Both the position numbers and the translations under genes were made by a program. DNA of 64,000 bases, from assembly GCF_012912105.1 (NCBI RefSeq), contig NZ_QMEA01000003.1, positions 1 through 64,000 of the forward strand, read 5' to 3'. Under the pieces are notes generated by a model, which made no database searches, was not told the DNA's origin, and saw only the letters and a list, made by a program, of their open reading frames with translations. This DNA comes from Brasilonema sp. UFV-L1 (GTDB taxonomy: Bacteria > Cyanobacteriota > Cyanobacteriia > Cyanobacteriales > Nostocaceae). Shown in pieces: positions 46,301-56,398 of the stretch (position 1 is the stretch's first letter; each line of letters opens with the position of its first letter).

Positions 46301-46376
46301 TATGTAAGCCACGAAAATCTAAAGTTGTGTCACAGTAACTGAGGAAGTTTTTGAGGGTGAGTTGGATTGGAATCAT
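43350..46376 (-). CDS. sbcC: SbcC/Rad50-type nuclease ATPase subunit
   Basis: 1008 residues. The N-terminal Walker A is GSNGAGKSSLLEAITWA, followed by ~750 residues of coiled coil (Gln/Leu/Glu-rich). The zinc-hook CPLC is in NAICPLCERPL near the middle. The C-terminal ABC signature is TYSGGEAF, with Walker B LLIVDEGFGTQD and VTHMPHLKE. With SbcD (not in this window) it forms an ATP-dependent nuclease that processes hairpins and double-strand ends. Two partial copies of its 3' region lie downstream at 39133-39633 and 40625-40786. The ORF ends normally at 43350. Confidence 0.96.
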   Translation of the reverse strand: MIPIQLTLKNFLSYCDTTLDFRGLHTACICGSNGAGKSSLLEAITWAIWGESRASSEDDVIHTGAKEVRVDFIFEANQQTYKVIRTRVRGGSGALEFQIQTPTGFRPLTGKGIRATQDLILEHIKLDYETFINSAYLRQGRADEFMLKRPSERKEILAELLKLNQYDQLEERAKELSRQFKARAEELERFLDSLKSQLQQREATAQKQADLETEINQLQQVQAFETIQLQSLQVVQHQRQNWEQQHNFVRQQYQNLSQDCDRLQQERSAIDSQLSDLEKLLSQEAEIKAGYNQYQILQSQEEAMGAQFEEYTRAQQIRQQKQQQLSKQINEIERQLQHAEAQLLAVQQQEQELQQTLSKSDEVEAALAQLAAARNRLAQLDQLQLQVAPLLQQRVTLQSQLDRSHASLIARFEQLQATENQLQRQHRRQPQLQQAVMEVAIQIEELEKKRVYLQRVQEKGQERRHLIERLQAHQRDFEKLLAELQQKLQMLQNPNAICPLCERPLDEHHWNRVVDKTKLEYKDAEDELWIVRERMAVSDREIQVLRQEYREISQQLSPYDTLREQRGQLAAQLEVTSDVEQQLQQITIQKQHLERSLQIGDYAHDAQAELQQLEQYLQQLNYNEQDHALARNEVERWRWAEIRLSQMKDAAKRQAQLEARKPEIEAQIAQLQTRIQQEATESECAKQIAALERHIADMGYVSEQHNNLRMDVRKAQAWQLRYQQLVGTQQQYPQLKTRLQELEVSLQARLTERQKFAAQIESIVQQLEESANPSAQIQALEQQITSRRRQLDEQIAQLGRFQEQSHQLETLQIQYEQQQQLLQEAKQQHRIYQELSQAFGKNGIQALMIENVLPQLEAETNQLLSRLSANQLHVQFVTQRAGKSGKASKKNTKLIDTLDILIADARGTRAYETYSGGEAFRINFAIRLALAKLLAQRAGAALQLLIVDEGFGTQDAEGCDRLIAAINAIASDFACILTVTHMPHLKEAFQARIEVNKTQSGSQVRLLI

Positions 46377-47309
46377 TGAAGATTAAGCACCACACTTTTT
46401 TTTAAGAAATAACAGTACAAATGCTCTTTCTGTTAGTTTAGCTAGGTTATTATCATGTTTCTAGTCCTTCATGCCTCAATTTTACGATTTTTAACAAAAA
46501 AGTGAAAAAATTTTTTCTTATTAGGCAAATTTCTTTTACTGTCTTCCTGGAAATTTTAATCTTTCGTCAGCTTTTTTCCTTTTTGTCTTTCATAAACATC
46601 AAGTTTGTTTGATATTTTAAAGTCTTTGTATGAAAAGACAAATAAAGAAAACATGGAGACACGCGAAAGATTAAATCAGTACATACAGCAGTTTGCAAGT
46701 AAGTGAGGTACAGAACCTAGTACCGCTGCTGAGTAAGTCAAAATTCAAAAAGCTTATGATGTAAGCTTTTCGTTGATTTGGAATGGTTGGTTTATTTACG
46801 CGCCCTGTGTACTAAACTTCACGCGCCAGGTATGAAGGCTATTTTACTCCTGAGTTCTGTGTTCTAGAGCGCGTAGTGGGGCGCAGCCCGTTGTGAGTTC
46901 TGCTGTAGTTATGCATGCAGCACGTCTTGTGACGAACGACTAATTGATTGAGCGTGACTCAAGTTTAGAAAGCGGCGTTGCTGAACTACTCCCCTAACTG
47001 CGTGTAAGATGAGCGATGTCCTTTGCCAACTTGTAGTGACTGCCCGTCCCACGGAAAGACGCGCCGTTACCTGCGCGTGCCGTAGGCATTGGTCTTTCTG
47101 CTCCCAAGATTGTAAAATGAAAGAAAATTAAGTTAAATTTAATTAAGATTCTTAATGATGTCCTCGTTACGTAAGCTCTAAAAGCTAACGACGAACTCAT
47201 CATGTGTCATAACATTGGATAAAAAACGCAGTTATAGACATCGGTTTGAAAAGCTCTATCTGTGGGCTGCTGATTTGTAGTATGTCAACACCCCTTTCTT
47301 GCGGCTCGG
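46377..47309. other. intergenic region upstream of the structured leader
   Basis: No firm gene. A 17-codon frame at 46653-46706 (starting METRERLNQYIQQFA), followed by in-frame protein-like segments broken by stops, may be a decayed gene start. Several GC-rich dispersed repeats lie around 46860-47110. The remainder is AT-rich. Confidence 0.35.
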
Positions 47310-47673
47310 GGCTTCTAGCCTCGAACTTTTAGGATTAGTTGACCAGACTAAGTACTCCCTTGTACTACGTTAACGGCAAGCGTTGAAGTTCCTACCAAGG
47401 AATGCGTAGCTAGTTCCTTGCTCTAGAACCAAAAGATTAAACAGATTTATAGGGTTAAGTCAGTGTCTTTTGGAAAGTACCGACCGTTAACATCGTCGAA
47501 GCTAACTTAACCCCGAAAGGGAGGCTCTACGGAGCAAAACCATTATGCGTACAGGACGAAAAATATCAGTTCGTAATTGCCCGAATGAAAGTACAACGCA
47601 AGAGTACACGGTATTGAGTAACCCCAAGGCGGTAATGGTATCTAAAGGTATTTGACGGCTAATTTATTAGCCG
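47310..47673 (+). ncRNA. candidate structured RNA upstream of ftsH
   Basis: A series of perfect stems is visible on one strand: CAAGGAA/TTCCTTG (47396-47420), GGGTTAAGT/ACTTAACCC (47452-47513), then GAAA- and TACG-loop hairpins (to 47535), and finally CGGCTAAT/ATTAGCCG (47656-47673). A 36-codon frame (47545-47655) lies between the last two. The arrangement resembles the HEARO-type leader RNAs that accompany IscB-like genes, but no such gene follows here. It could be an orphan RNA or an ftsH leader. Identity is unconfirmed. Confidence 0.4.
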
Positions 47674-47755
47674 AATCGTGTTTCCTCCTTGGTCTAAAGA
47701 CACAAGGTTTCCACACTCTCGGAAATTTTTACATGAATCTAGAGGAAAAATTAAG

Positions 47756-49642
47756 ATGAAATTCTCCTGGAGAGTCCTAGTACTCTGGACATTGCCTGCA
47801 TTGGTGATTGGCTTTTTCTTTTGGCAAGGAGCATTTTCTGGTGCTCCGACAGACATGAGTAAGAATACAGCCACTACCCGCATGACCTATGGTCGCTTTC
47901 TAGAATACTTGGACGCTAATCGAGTAACCAATGTTGATTTGTATGAAGGCGGCAGAACGGCGATTGTGGAAGCTGTCGATCCAGATCTGGACAACCGTGT
48001 ACAACGAGTACGGGTAGACTTACCTACTAATGCTCCTGAACTGATTAGTAAGCTAAAGGAAAAAGGAGTCAGTTTTGACGCCCATCCTATGCGGAATGAT
48101 GGAGCCATTTGGGGACTGCTGGGTAATCTTATTTTTCCTATTTTATTGATTACCGGACTGTTTTTCTTGTTCCGTCGTTCTAGCAATTTGCCTGGTGGTC
48201 CAGGTCAAGCCATGAACTTCGGGAAATCAAAAGCTCGCTTTCAGATGGAAGCAAAAACCGGAGTGAAATTTGACGACGTTGCAGGTATTGAAGAAGCGAA
48301 AGAAGAACTGCAAGAAGTTGTGACCTTCCTCAAACAACCAGAAAAATTCACTGCTGTAGGCGCACGTATTCCTAAAGGAGTGCTCTTAGTTGGACCTCCT
48401 GGAACAGGTAAAACACTTCTTGCAAAGGCGATCGCCGGTGAAGCAGGCGTACCATTCTTCAGCATTTCTGGTTCAGAATTTGTAGAAATGTTCGTAGGTG
48501 TGGGTGCATCCCGCGTCCGCGACCTCTTTAAGAAAGCAAAAGATAACGCCCCCTGTATCATCTTTATTGATGAAATCGACGCCGTAGGACGACAAAGAGG
48601 TGCAGGTATCGGTGGTGGAAACGATGAGCGCGAACAAACCCTCAACCAACTACTCACCGAAATGGACGGTTTTGAAGGTAACACTGGTATTATTATCATA
48701 GCTGCTACCAACCGTCCTGACGTTTTGGATGCAGCACTGTTGCGTCCTGGACGTTTTGACCGACAAATCATCGTCGATGCACCCGACGTTAAAGGACGTT
48801 TGGAAGTTTTAAAAGTCCACGCTCGTAACAAGAAACTAGACGCTGGTGTTTCTTTGGAAGTTATTGCTCGCCGCACCCCTGGTTTTACAGGAGCAGACTT
48901 AGCAAACTTGCTCAATGAAGCTGCCATTCTTACAGCTAGACGGCGTAAAGAAGCCATCACCAATATAGAAATTGATGATGCTGTGGATCGGGTTGTTGCT
49001 GGTATGGAAGGCACGCCTCTGGTTGATAGCAAGAGCAAGCGTTTGATTGCTTACCACGAAATTGGACACGCCATAGCAGGTACATTACTTAAAGACCATG
49101 ATCCAGTGCAAAAAGTCACCTTGATTCCACGGGGACAGGCACAGGGGTTAACTTGGTTTACTCCTAATGAGGAGCAAGGATTAATCACTCGCGCTCAACT
49201 TAAAGCCAGAATTACTGGTGCTTTAGGTGGTCGTGCAGCAGAAGAGGTGATTTTTGGTTCTGCGGAAGTCACTACTGGTGCTGGAGGTGACTTACAGCAA
49301 GTCAGTGGTATGGCACGACAAATGGTGACAAGGTTTGGAATGTCTGATTTAGGACCAATATCCTTGGAAAGCCAGCAGGGAGAAGTGTTCTTGGGTCGTG
49401 ACTGGATGACCCGTTCGGAATATTCAGAAGCGATCGCATCTCGTGTTGATGCACAAGTCCGTGCCATTGTTGAAGAATGTTACCAAACAGCAAAGCGGTT
49501 TATACTGGAAAATCGCACCGTTATGGATCGGTTAGTGGACTTGCTGATTGAGAAAGAAACTATTGACGGTGAAGAATTCCGTCAAATTGTGGCTGAGTAT
49601 ACTAGCGTACCTGAAAAGCCGCAGTACATGCCCAGTCTTTAA
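47756..49642 (+). CDS. ftsH: ATP-dependent zinc metalloprotease FtsH
   Basis: 628 residues from the Met at 47756, with AGGAA ~9 bases upstream; the frame is open to 47678. Two membrane helices (~5-25 and ~120-140) flank a short lumenal/periplasmic domain. The AAA ATPase has Walker A GPPGTGKT and Walker [16 protein letters not shown] with the second region of homology; the zinc site is HEIGH. FtsH degrades membrane proteins, notably damaged photosystem II D1 in cyanobacteria, as hexamers. Several paralogues exist; which one this is cannot be fixed. Confidence 0.96.
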   Translation: MKFSWRVLVLWTLPALVIGFFFWQGAFSGAPTDMSKNTATTRMTYGRFLEYLDANRVTNVDLYEGGRTAIVEAVDPDLDNRVQRVRVDLPTNAPELISKLKEKGVSFDAHPMRNDGAIWGLLGNLIFPILLITGLFFLFRRSSNLPGGPGQAMNFGKSKARFQMEAKTGVKFDDVAGIEEAKEELQEVVTFLKQPEKFTAVGARIPKGVLLVGPPGTGKTLLAKAIAGEAGVPFFSISGSEFVEMFVGVGASRVRDLFKKAKDNAPCIIFIDEIDAVGRQRGAGIGGGNDEREQTLNQLLTEMDGFEGNTGIIIIAATNRPDVLDAALLRPGRFDRQIIVDAPDVKGRLEVLKVHARNKKLDAGVSLEVIARRTPGFTGADLANLLNEAAILTARRRKEAITNIEIDDAVDRVVAGMEGTPLVDSKSKRLIAYHEIGHAIAGTLLKDHDPVQKVTLIPRGQAQGLTWFTPNEEQGLITRAQLKARITGALGGRAAEEVIFGSAEVTTGAGGDLQQVSGMARQMVTRFGMSDLGPISLESQQGEVFLGRDWMTRSEYSEAIASRVDAQVRAIVEECYQTAKRFILENRTVMDRLVDLLIEKETIDGEEFRQIVAEYTSVPEKPQYMPSL

Positions 49643-49696
49643 TCTTAATTTTGGTAGGGCATAGCCCTACTTTACTAACTTTACTAACTTTACTAA

Positions 49697-49726
49697 ATAG
49701 AGATGGTTTACACCATCCCTATTTTT
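49697..49726 (+). terminator. probable ftsH terminator
   Basis: ATAGAGATGGT, TTAC loop, ACCATCCCTAT (one mismatch), then TTTTTG: a hairpin with a T-run, ~55 bp after the ftsH stop. Confidence 0.7.
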
Positions 49727-49824
49727 GTTTTCATGCATCTAGTGTCAACTAATACTAAATTAACGTGATTCATTTCTGCGGTTTCTCTTTAGCCTTCTAA
49801 TTACTTTTGAATAATGTCTGTGAC

Positions 49825-50574
49825 TCACTCTTTTCTCACAAGTATCGTTAAGCCTTCAGCAAACTGGGTCGGATTACTAGTTGCCAACTTTCTTACTAAA
49901 GATTTTGCTAGAATGCGCAATGCTCTATCGAATATAGGAAGCTTTGGCAAAAATCCACTATAATTTTCAACAACCACTAAGTTAGCTTGTCCCAAAAAAT
50001 CTACAAAATTTTCATAATTAAAAAATCTTATGTGAGGAAAATTCCAAGCTTTTGAGCCGGGAAAATAATTAAAAGTGTCTAAGTTGTTAGTAAACAAAAA
50101 TTTCAGACGACCAGCAAGGGGAAAATGATTAGGGACAAGTGTTAACAGATATCCTCCTGGTACTAAAACCCGTTGAATTTCTAATAATAAATAAAGAGGA
50201 TCTAAAAGATGCTCAAAAACATCTTTACAGAACGCAAAATCTACACTCTCGTTTTCTAAAGGAAGCGGCTGAGTGCATAAGTCTTCCAGTTTATAAACAT
50301 CATCAAATCCTTTCTCTTTTGCTTTTTCTAAAGCATAACTGCTGCCATCAACACCAATTAACTTACCAGAGATTTTAGATTTTAAATTCCCAGAAAATTT
50401 ACCTGTACCACAACCAACATCTAATAAATTATGAATCTTAATAGTTTTTAAAACTTCATTCCATACAGGAGAAAAATAATTGAACTCACTGTTGTAATTT
50501 TTGTCGATAGTGTCAAGAAGTCTATTATTAAAATATTTATACTCGCTATCACTAGTTGATTTGTCGATTTCCAT
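49825..50574 (-). CDS. class I SAM-dependent methyltransferase
   Basis: 249 residues. Motif I is LLDVGCGTGKFSGNL, the acidic loop IGVDGSSYALEKA, then FCKDVFEHLLDP and VLVPGGYLLTLVPNH, the type seen in methyltransferases that modify sugars or lipids. The C-terminal ~80 residues resemble such family members. AT-rich codon use differs slightly from ftsH upstream. No neighbour points to a substrate. Confidence 0.87.
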   Translation of the reverse strand: MEIDKSTSDSEYKYFNNRLLDTIDKNYNSEFNYFSPVWNEVLKTIKIHNLLDVGCGTGKFSGNLKSKISGKLIGVDGSSYALEKAKEKGFDDVYKLEDLCTQPLPLENESVDFAFCKDVFEHLLDPLYLLLEIQRVLVPGGYLLTLVPNHFPLAGRLKFLFTNNLDTFNYFPGSKAWNFPHIRFFNYENFVDFLGQANLVVVENYSGFLPKLPIFDRALRILAKSLVRKLATSNPTQFAEGLTILVRKE

Positions 50575-50655
50575 AGGAATAGTTTATGAGGATAGAAGTT
50601 AAACTGACACTAACCCAAGTTGCTAGTACAGTGCGGCTTAAATAGAGACTTATTT

Positions 50656-50745
50656 AATACGGTTCGGTTAACGTAATTGTTGCTCACACAAACCTGGTAA
50701 CTTCTGGGAAATGGTTTCTGTCCAAGTACTTATCCGAACCGTATT
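50656..50745. mobile_element. 90-bp MITE, copy 2 of the AATACGG family
   Basis: The ends AATACGGTTCGG and CCGAACCGTATT are perfect 12-bp inverted repeats. Like copy 1 at 8624-8733, the left end continues GTTA and the right end is preceded by CTTAT. No target duplication was seen. It lies between the methyltransferase start and the cysA end. Confidence 0.7.
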
Positions 50746-50807
50746 CACTGACCAAGCCGCCCTCGCCTTATACCCCGTCCGCCCATGCGGCGGGGTAGTT
50801 CATCTTC

Positions 50808-51833
50808 TCATCTTACTGCATAAGCAGGAGCAGGAAAAACTTTTGCCTGCCTCGATGTCACATAGACACGTTGCTCTTCCTGAATGTTGATCTGAGTAAA
50901 CTGCTCACGAGTGAGGAAAGCGTTTACTGTTTCTCCAGACTTGAGAAGCAACTCAACCCGAATTTCCCATCCTAAGTTAAGAATGCGCAAGACTTTGGCT
51001 GGTGTAGCATCCTCAGTAGGATTGGTTTGAATCAAAACGTCATGAGGGCGCAAAAAGACTTGCTCATTTGTTTGACCATTCAAATCCCTATCTGGTAAAA
51101 CACCAGAAGTAGGTGGAAGAACATTCACTGGACCAATAAAGCTCATGACAAAAGGTGTTGCGGGGTGGTCATAAATCTCAGCAGAAGTACCAACTTGTTC
51201 CACCCGACCATTATTCATTACCACAATCTGGTCTGCAACTTCCATTGCTTCTTCTTGGTCGTGAGTGACTAGTACGGTTGTGACATGAACTTCTTCATGC
51301 AGTTTTCGTAATCCTGCTCTTAATTCCTTCCGGACTTTAGCATCTAACGCTCCAAAGGGTTCATCCAACAGCAATATTCTCGGCTGAACCGCTAATGCCC
51401 TTGCTAGCGCTACCCGTTGGCGTTGACCTCCAGAAAGTTGGGAGGGATAGCGATCGCCAAATCCCTGCAACCTAACTAACTCCAGTAGTTCTTCAACTCG
51501 CGGCTTAACCCTACTTTTGGGAAACTTGCGGATTTCTAGTGGAAAAGCTATATTCTGCCGCACGGTCAAGTGCTTAAATAAGGCGTAATGCTGAAACACA
51601 AAACCTATTTGACGTTCTTGCACCGACTTGTATGTCGCATCTTCACCAATTAGCCAGATATGACCAGAATTAGGCATATCTAACCCCGCAATCATTCGTA
51701 ACAAAGTTGATTTTCCAGATCCAGACGGTCCTAACAATGCCACAAGAGAACCTGTTGGAACTTCTAAATTGACGTTATCAACAGCAAGAAAAGAACCATA
51801 CTGCTTAGTTACATTCTCAACGACTATGCCCAT
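50808..51833 (-). CDS. cysA: sulfate ABC transporter ATP-binding protein
   Basis: 341 residues from the Met at 51833 ([20 protein letters not shown]), with AAGGAT upstream; the frame is open to 51908. Walker A is GPSGSGKST, the signature [15 protein letters not shown], Walker [12 protein letters not shown], and the H-loop [15 protein letters not shown]. The C-terminal regulatory (TOBE-like) part contains [12 protein letters not shown]. It powers uptake of sulfate/thiosulfate through CysT and CysW. It is divergent from the cysR-like gene. Confidence 0.95.
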   Translation of the reverse strand: MGIVVENVTKQYGSFLAVDNVNLEVPTGSLVALLGPSGSGKSTLLRMIAGLDMPNSGHIWLIGEDATYKSVQERQIGFVFQHYALFKHLTVRQNIAFPLEIRKFPKSRVKPRVEELLELVRLQGFGDRYPSQLSGGQRQRVALARALAVQPRILLLDEPFGALDAKVRKELRAGLRKLHEEVHVTTVLVTHDQEEAMEVADQIVVMNNGRVEQVGTSAEIYDHPATPFVMSFIGPVNVLPPTSGVLPDRDLNGQTNEQVFLRPHDVLIQTNPTEDATPAKVLRILNLGWEIRVELLLKSGETVNAFLTREQFTQINIQEEQRVYVTSRQAKVFPAPAYAVR

Positions 51834-51907
51834 AGTAATATCCTTCAAGAAACTGATATTGTAAAAAAGTACGGCTTGTCCATCAGACAATAGTATTTTG
51901 AAGAACA
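51834..51907. promoter_or_regulatory. cysA / cysR divergent promoter region
   Basis: Only 74 bp separate the cysA and cysR-type starts, so both promoters must lie here. No perfect palindrome is seen. A Crp-type regulator beside sulfate transport genes is known to respond to sulfur limitation in Synechococcus; here the role is inferred from position. Confidence 0.6.
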
Positions 51908-52495
51908 ATGTCTATTTCATCACGTTTTCAAAATCCTCCTGAGCAAAACACCAAACATAGCTTTAAGGCCCGCTCATTCTTGCCGCTGAAGCACAATAGT
52001 TTGTGGAAAATTGAAACAGGAGTTGTGCGGGTTGTGACTTGGCACGAAGATGGTACACTTGTGACTTTGGGAATCTGGGGACCTGGAGATATTGTTGGTC
52101 AAGCATTTTCTAAGATTGAACCATATCAAATTGAGTGTCTTACTAAAGTAGAGGTAACAATCTTACCTTTAGAAGGGTGGTTTCCATTAACAGATGTTAT
52201 GCTTGCCCACATTCAACAGGCAGAAGAATTGATGGTTATTCGTAGCTATAAAACAGTGGAAATCATGCTCATCAAACTCTTAGGTTGGTTAGTCAAAAAA
52301 TTTGGTCGAGAGGTAAAAACGGGACATCTCATTGACTTACGCCTCACTCATCAAGACATTGCTGATATGCTTAATTCAACTCGGGTGACAATCACTCGCG
52401 TCTTGACTCAATTAGAGGAACAGGGGTTGATTCATCGTCTCCCCCTGCATCGAATTGTCTTGAAAGAAGAAGAAGTTTGGCACTATGAAATCTAG
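51908..52495 (+). CDS. cysR: Crp-family regulator, CysR-type
   Basis: 195 residues. A shortened cyclic-nucleotide-binding-type domain (~25-105, [20 protein letters not shown]) is followed by a long helix and a winged-helix domain with recognition helix [20 protein letters not shown]. It lies inside the sulfate transport locus, like the CysR regulator in Synechococcus. Divergent from cysA and convergent with a NIL-domain gene. Probably controls sulfate uptake in sulfur starvation. Confidence 0.82.
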   Translation: MSISSRFQNPPEQNTKHSFKARSFLPLKHNSLWKIETGVVRVVTWHEDGTLVTLGIWGPGDIVGQAFSKIEPYQIECLTKVEVTILPLEGWFPLTDVMLAHIQQAEELMVIRSYKTVEIMLIKLLGWLVKKFGREVKTGHLIDLRLTHQDIADMLNSTRVTITRVLTQLEEQGLIHRLPLHRIVLKEEEVWHYEI

Positions 52496-52506
52496 CTGTA
52501 GATGTG

Positions 52507-52899
52507 TCAGCAATACCAGCTATCACCGTCAGTGTTTGGCTTACCTACAATTTTTAAATTTAAAGATTCCAAGTAAGCCAAACCACGCCTAATTTCTGGA
52601 ACAGTACCACAAATTTCTAAATCAAAACGTCCCTCTCCACCAGTATGTTTTCCTAGCATTGCCCCCGTAATATTAATGACTAAGCCATGAATTGCCATAA
52701 GTCGAGAAATCACAGGTTCGGTGCTGTAGTGATTGGAAATATGTAGGCGTAGACGAATTTGTGTGGTATTACTACTTCTAAAGGTTGGTGCAATCATAGT
52801 TAGTAATGATTCGTAATTGATAATTTTTAGTTCGTTTTTGACGTCTTCATGACGACAAATTACGAAAGAATTATCACCAACTTCCTGTGTCAATGTCAT
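52507..52899 (-). CDS. NIL-domain protein
   Basis: 130 residues. The NIL (ferredoxin-like) fold is visible: IRLRLHISNHYSTEPVISRL, then VINITGAMLGKHTGGEGRFDLEI and RRGLAYLESLNL. NIL domains bind small ligands such as methionine in transporters such as MetN. Here it is a free-standing protein in a sulfate locus, so a sulfur-compound sensor is plausible. It overlaps the neighbouring NIL gene by 26 bp and its extra N-terminal ~45 residues have no known motif. Confidence 0.82.
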   Translation of the reverse strand: MTLTQEVGDNSFVICRHEDVKNELKIINYESLLTMIAPTFRSSNTTQIRLRLHISNHYSTEPVISRLMAIHGLVINITGAMLGKHTGGEGRFDLEICGTVPEIRRGLAYLESLNLKIVGKPNTDGDSWYC

Positions 52900-53167
52900 G
52901 CCAAATTTCTAGATTCAAGTCATTGATATAAGTTAAAGCACTATCAATTTGTGCAGAAGTTCCTTGTAAATCTAGGTCAAACCAACCATCTCCAATACCA
53001 TTGGAACCCAATATCGCAGCGGTGATATTCACAGTGAGACCGTAGTCTGACACCAAGCGAGAAATGACAGGTTCTTGGTGATAGTCTTTTGGAATCCTAA
53101 GCCGAATTCGTTTGTGGGTGAGCTGATTGTCTGAAACCATAGCTGAATTTACCCTTTGACTAACCAT
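52874..53167 (-). CDS. NIL-domain protein
   Basis: 97 residues, almost only the NIL domain: RIRLRIPKDYHQEPVISRL, then VNITAAILGSNGIGDGWFDL and INDLNLEIWHD. It is paralogous to the next gene and overlaps it, so the two are coupled. Two free NIL genes between cysR and cysW is common in cyanobacterial sulfate loci (from memory). The role is not established. Confidence 0.82.
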   Translation of the reverse strand: MVSQRVNSAMVSDNQLTHKRIRLRIPKDYHQEPVISRLVSDYGLTVNITAAILGSNGIGDGWFDLDLQGTSAQIDSALTYINDLNLEIWHDIDTGSW

Positions 53168-53305
53168 CTGCTTTAACAGTTATCAATTATCAGTTTGAAG
53201 AAGAATTCAGCAATTGGTGCAATTCTTGATTCAGAAGAAATAAATAAAGAATTGCGACTCCTGACTCCTGACTCCTTTACTGTGTACTGTTTACTGTTTA
53301 CTGAT
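53168..53305. repeat. tandem heptad repeats between cysW and NIL genes
   Basis: Contains GACTCCT and TGTTTAC type 7-nt repeats (~53258-53300) and GTTATCAATTATCAG at 53176. They separate cysW from the NIL genes on the same strand, so the transcript either crosses them or ends here. No gene. Confidence 0.6.
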
Positions 53306-54199
53306 TTAATGTTTCATCTTTGTTTTTGTACCTGTTTTTTGTTCCAAAATCTCCTTCAGCACCAAAGTTACCACTGCAAGCAAGGTTAATAGAACAGCAA
53401 CTGAGAAGGCGGCTTCAGTTTCATACTGTTTGTAAGCGTCTTCCACGTATAGTGGTAAGCTTTGAGTTTTTCGGGCAATGTTTCCAGAGACGACTGCGAT
53501 CGCACCAAATTCACCCATAGATCTCGCATTGGTCAAAATTAAACCGTAGAGTAACCCCCAACGAATACTGGGTAAAGTCACGCGCCAGAATATCTGTCGT
53601 TGATTCGCGCCCAGTGTTTTCGCAGCTTCTTCTTGATCAGCGCCTAATTCCTCAAGAACGGGAATCACTTCGCGGGCAATAAATGGCATACTGACGAATG
53701 CTGTAGCCAGTACCATACCGGGAAAAGCGAAGACGACTTTGATATCAAGCGCCTGTAACAAACCACCAAACCACCCATTGCGTCCGTAGAGTAGGACAAT
53801 CATTAACCCCGCAACCACGGGCGATATTGAAAACGGTAGGTCAATAATACTTAGCAATAAAGCGCGCCCAGGGAAGTTATTGCGGGCGATCGCCAAAGCT
53901 GCACATAAGCCAAATACCATATTTATTGGTACGGTAATAATAGCTAGTATCAGTGTTAACCAAGCGGCATGAGTAAATTCTGGGCGTGTCAGATTAGAGA
54001 AAAACACACCAAATCCTTTACTGAAAGCTTGGACAAAGACATTAAGCGTGGGAAGGTACAGCACTAAAGTGAGATACAACACTGCTATCCCAATGAGAAG
54101 AGTGGGAACCCAACTCTTAGGCTTAACTGGCTTTTGATTGCCTTGCTGTGCTGTCGTTGAATGAAAATGTGGTTGTGGAAAATCGTCACTTCGCGTCAT
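53306..54199 (-). CDS. cysW: sulfate ABC transporter permease CysW
   Basis: 297 residues with about six membrane helices. The binding-protein-dependent permease (EAA) loop is [20 protein letters not shown], ahead of [16 protein letters not shown]. CysW/CysT-type sequence ([20 protein letters not shown]) identifies the sulfate/thiosulfate class. It forms the heterodimeric pore with CysT. Its start overlaps the end of cysT by 14 bp. Confidence 0.95.
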   Translation of the reverse strand: MTRSDDFPQPHFHSTTAQQGNQKPVKPKSWVPTLLIGIAVLYLTLVLYLPTLNVFVQAFSKGFGVFFSNLTRPEFTHAAWLTLILAIITVPINMVFGLCAALAIARNNFPGRALLLSIIDLPFSISPVVAGLMIVLLYGRNGWFGGLLQALDIKVVFAFPGMVLATAFVSMPFIAREVIPVLEELGADQEEAAKTLGANQRQIFWRVTLPSIRWGLLYGLILTNARSMGEFGAIAVVSGNIARKTQSLPLYVEDAYKQYETEAAFSVAVLLTLLAVVTLVLKEILEQKTGTKTKMKH

Positions 54200-55073
54200 A
54201 TCTTCTTCCCCAAGCTTGTAACAGATTGATTCCCAGCAGTATCACCAGAGAAATTATCAGTAGCACTATGCCAATGACGGTAGCACCGGAATAGTCATAC
54301 TGTTCCAATCTTTGAAAGATGAGCACAGGTGCGATCAAATCATTGAAAGGAGTATTGGAAGCGATAATTACAGTTGAGCCATACTCGCCAACTGCACGTG
54401 CAAAACCTAAGGCAACACCAGTCAAAATAGAGGGAAACAAAGGCGGTAAAATGACTTTCGTGAAGGTTTGCCATTGAGATGCACCTAAACTCCAAGCAGC
54501 CTCTTCTGTTTCCTTTTCCATTTCCAGAAGAACTGGTTGCACCGTCCGCACGACGAAAGATAATGAGATGAATATCATCGCCACCCCTACGCCCAAGCGG
54601 GTGAAAGATATCTTAATGCCAAATGGTGCTAATAGTGAGCCAATCCAACCGTTATCGCTGTAAACTGTTGCGAGGGTTAATCCTGCTACCGCTGTTGGTA
54701 ACGAAAATGGTAGATCTATCGTGGCATCAAGCACCTTTTTAAAGGGAAATTCATAGCGGACAAAAACCCAAGCAATCAGAGTTCCAAAGACACCGTTGAT
54801 CAGGGAAGCCACCAGTGCTGTCACAAAAGTCACTTCGTAAGTAGCTAGTGCGATTGAACTAGTCGCGATTTCCCAAAACCGAGCAGGAGGTTCAGTACTT
54901 GCTTTCAGGAACATAGCAAGTATTGGGACAAACAACATCACGGTTAGGTATGCGAACATGATGCGCCATGTCCAGGGAACCTTAGACAAACGAAGTAGGT
55001 ACGTCTTCCAAGCCGGAGGTTCTCGACGAGCGAGTTCTCTTTGAGAAGATGATCGAGGTGAAGATATAGTCAT
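54186..55073 (-). CDS. cysT: sulfate ABC transporter permease CysT
   Basis: 295 residues, about six membrane helices. Conserved loop is [20 protein letters not shown], with [14 protein letters not shown] near the C-terminus. It forms the channel with CysW. Its start is 164 bp downstream of sbpA; a ~30-residue hydrophilic N-terminal segment precedes the first helix. Confidence 0.95.
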   Translation of the reverse strand: MTISSPRSSSQRELARREPPAWKTYLLRLSKVPWTWRIMFAYLTVMLFVPILAMFLKASTEPPARFWEIATSSIALATYEVTFVTALVASLINGVFGTLIAWVFVRYEFPFKKVLDATIDLPFSLPTAVAGLTLATVYSDNGWIGSLLAPFGIKISFTRLGVGVAMIFISLSFVVRTVQPVLLEMEKETEEAAWSLGASQWQTFTKVILPPLFPSILTGVALGFARAVGEYGSTVIIASNTPFNDLIAPVLIFQRLEQYDYSGATVIGIVLLIISLVILLGINLLQAWGRRYDAK

Positions 55074-55237
55074 AAGCAGTTAGTGAGGAAGTAAGATAAC
55101 TAGTACTCGACCAACCCAAAATTGCGGGGTGAAAACGAGCAGAGGGAGAAAGGGGAGCAGTTCTTGAGAAAGGTAACCTAGTCGAACACTGGCTCACTTT
55201 TGACTTTTGACTTGTTGTACGAGTGAGTCAAGAAGAT

Positions 55238-56398
55238 TTATCTTTTTGTTTGAATTTTGTCAAAAATAGCCCCATCCTCAAAAAATTTCTTCTGAACAGA
55301 ATCCCAGCCACCGTAATCTTGAACTGTACCTAGATTTTTGACCTTGGGATATTTGCTTGCAAGTTCCTTGGTCCGTGGAGTTTCCTCTACTGGTCGGAAT
55401 CCGACTTTGGCAAACTCCTGCTGTGCTTCTGGTGTGTAGAGGAACTTGACAAAAGCTTCAGCAACTTCTCGAGTACCGTGTTTATCGACGTTCTTATCTA
55501 CAATTGCGATTGGGTTGTCGATGGAGATGTTTATATCAGGAATAACGTAATCTAATTTTTCGCCTTTCTGTTGTGCTAGAACAACCTCGTTCTCGTAGTT
55601 GATTAGTGCATCTCCTTGATTTCGCTTGGCGAAGATATCAGTTGCTTCACGAGCATCTTTTGTCAAGACAGGGACATTTCTGTAAACTTTGGTTACAAAG
55701 TCCAGCGCTTTGTCTTCTCCTCCACCAGTTTTAATCACGGAATTCCAAAGCGCTAGGAAATTCCAACGAGCGATTCCAGAAGTTTTGGGGTCAGCGGTAA
55801 TCAGTTGTACACCGTCTTTTCCCAAATCTGCCCAAGTTTTGAGTCCTTTTGGATTACCTGGACGAGTGATTAATGCAGCAACAGATTTTGAGACAATGCT
55901 ATTGTTGGGGAATTCCTTCTCCCATCCTGATTCAATTAAGCCAGCCTTCTGAATATTGCCTACATCTAAGCCAAGTGCTAAGTGAACAATATCTGCTTCC
56001 AAACCATCGATGACAGCACGAGTTTGAGAACCAGATCCTCCATAGCTTTGCTCAACGGTCACATTCTGGTTACGCTCTTTCTTCCACTGTTCCACAAATT
56101 TTGGAATAATCGCGTCGTGAGCTACTTTTGTGACAGCAAAAGAAACAAGAGTTAGTTTAACATCCTGCTTATTCGCAGCCACAGGGCTTGCAGCAGAACC
56201 ACCTGCATCAGTGCTACCAGAGGTATCACCTGCACCACCAGAACAAGCTGCGATCGCCAGACTCAAACTCACTCCCACCAAAAAGAGTGATAGAAAGCTT
56301 TTGACAGAATTCAACCTAAATTTCTTAGCAATTCTTATAAATATTTGCCCTGATTCCAAGATAAGCTGCCAAAAACTCATGTTATCTTTCCCTAACAT
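55238..56398 (-). CDS. sbpA: sulfate-binding lipoprotein
   Basis: 386 residues from the Met at 56398; a second Met at 56380 is also possible. The N-terminal hydrophobic segment ends with lipobox-like SLAIAACSGG (Cys as lipidation site), then a Gly/Ser/Ala-rich linker. The sulfate-binding protein signature is visible: SYGGSGSQTRAVIDGLEADI, and NPKGLKTWADLGKDG. It delivers sulfate to CysT-CysW-CysA. Paralogous to the protein at 57663-58775, which lacks the lipobox. Confidence 0.95.
   Translation of the reverse strand: MLGKDNMSFWQLILESGQIFIRIAKKFRLNSVKSFLSLFLVGVSLSLAIAACSGGAGDTSGSTDAGGSAASPVAANKQDVKLTLVSFAVTKVAHDAIIPKFVEQWKKERNQNVTVEQSYGGSGSQTRAVIDGLEADIVHLALGLDVGNIQKAGLIESGWEKEFPNNSIVSKSVAALITRPGNPKGLKTWADLGKDGVQLITADPKTSGIARWNFLALWNSVIKTGGGEDKALDFVTKVYRNVPVLTKDAREATDIFAKRNQGDALINYENEVVLAQQKGEKLDYVIPDINISIDNPIAIVDKNVDKHGTREVAEAFVKFLYTPEAQQEFAKVGFRPVEETPRTKELASKYPKVKNLGTVQDYGGWDSVQKKFFEDGAIFDKIQTKR

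Noticed and set aside
46994-47203. 69-codon frame on the minus strand
   Set aside because: Encoded by dispersed repeats, low-quality composition, no ribosome-binding site.
48241-49038. 265-codon frame on the minus strand in ftsH
   Set aside because: Antisense shadow of the AAA domain; no independent support.
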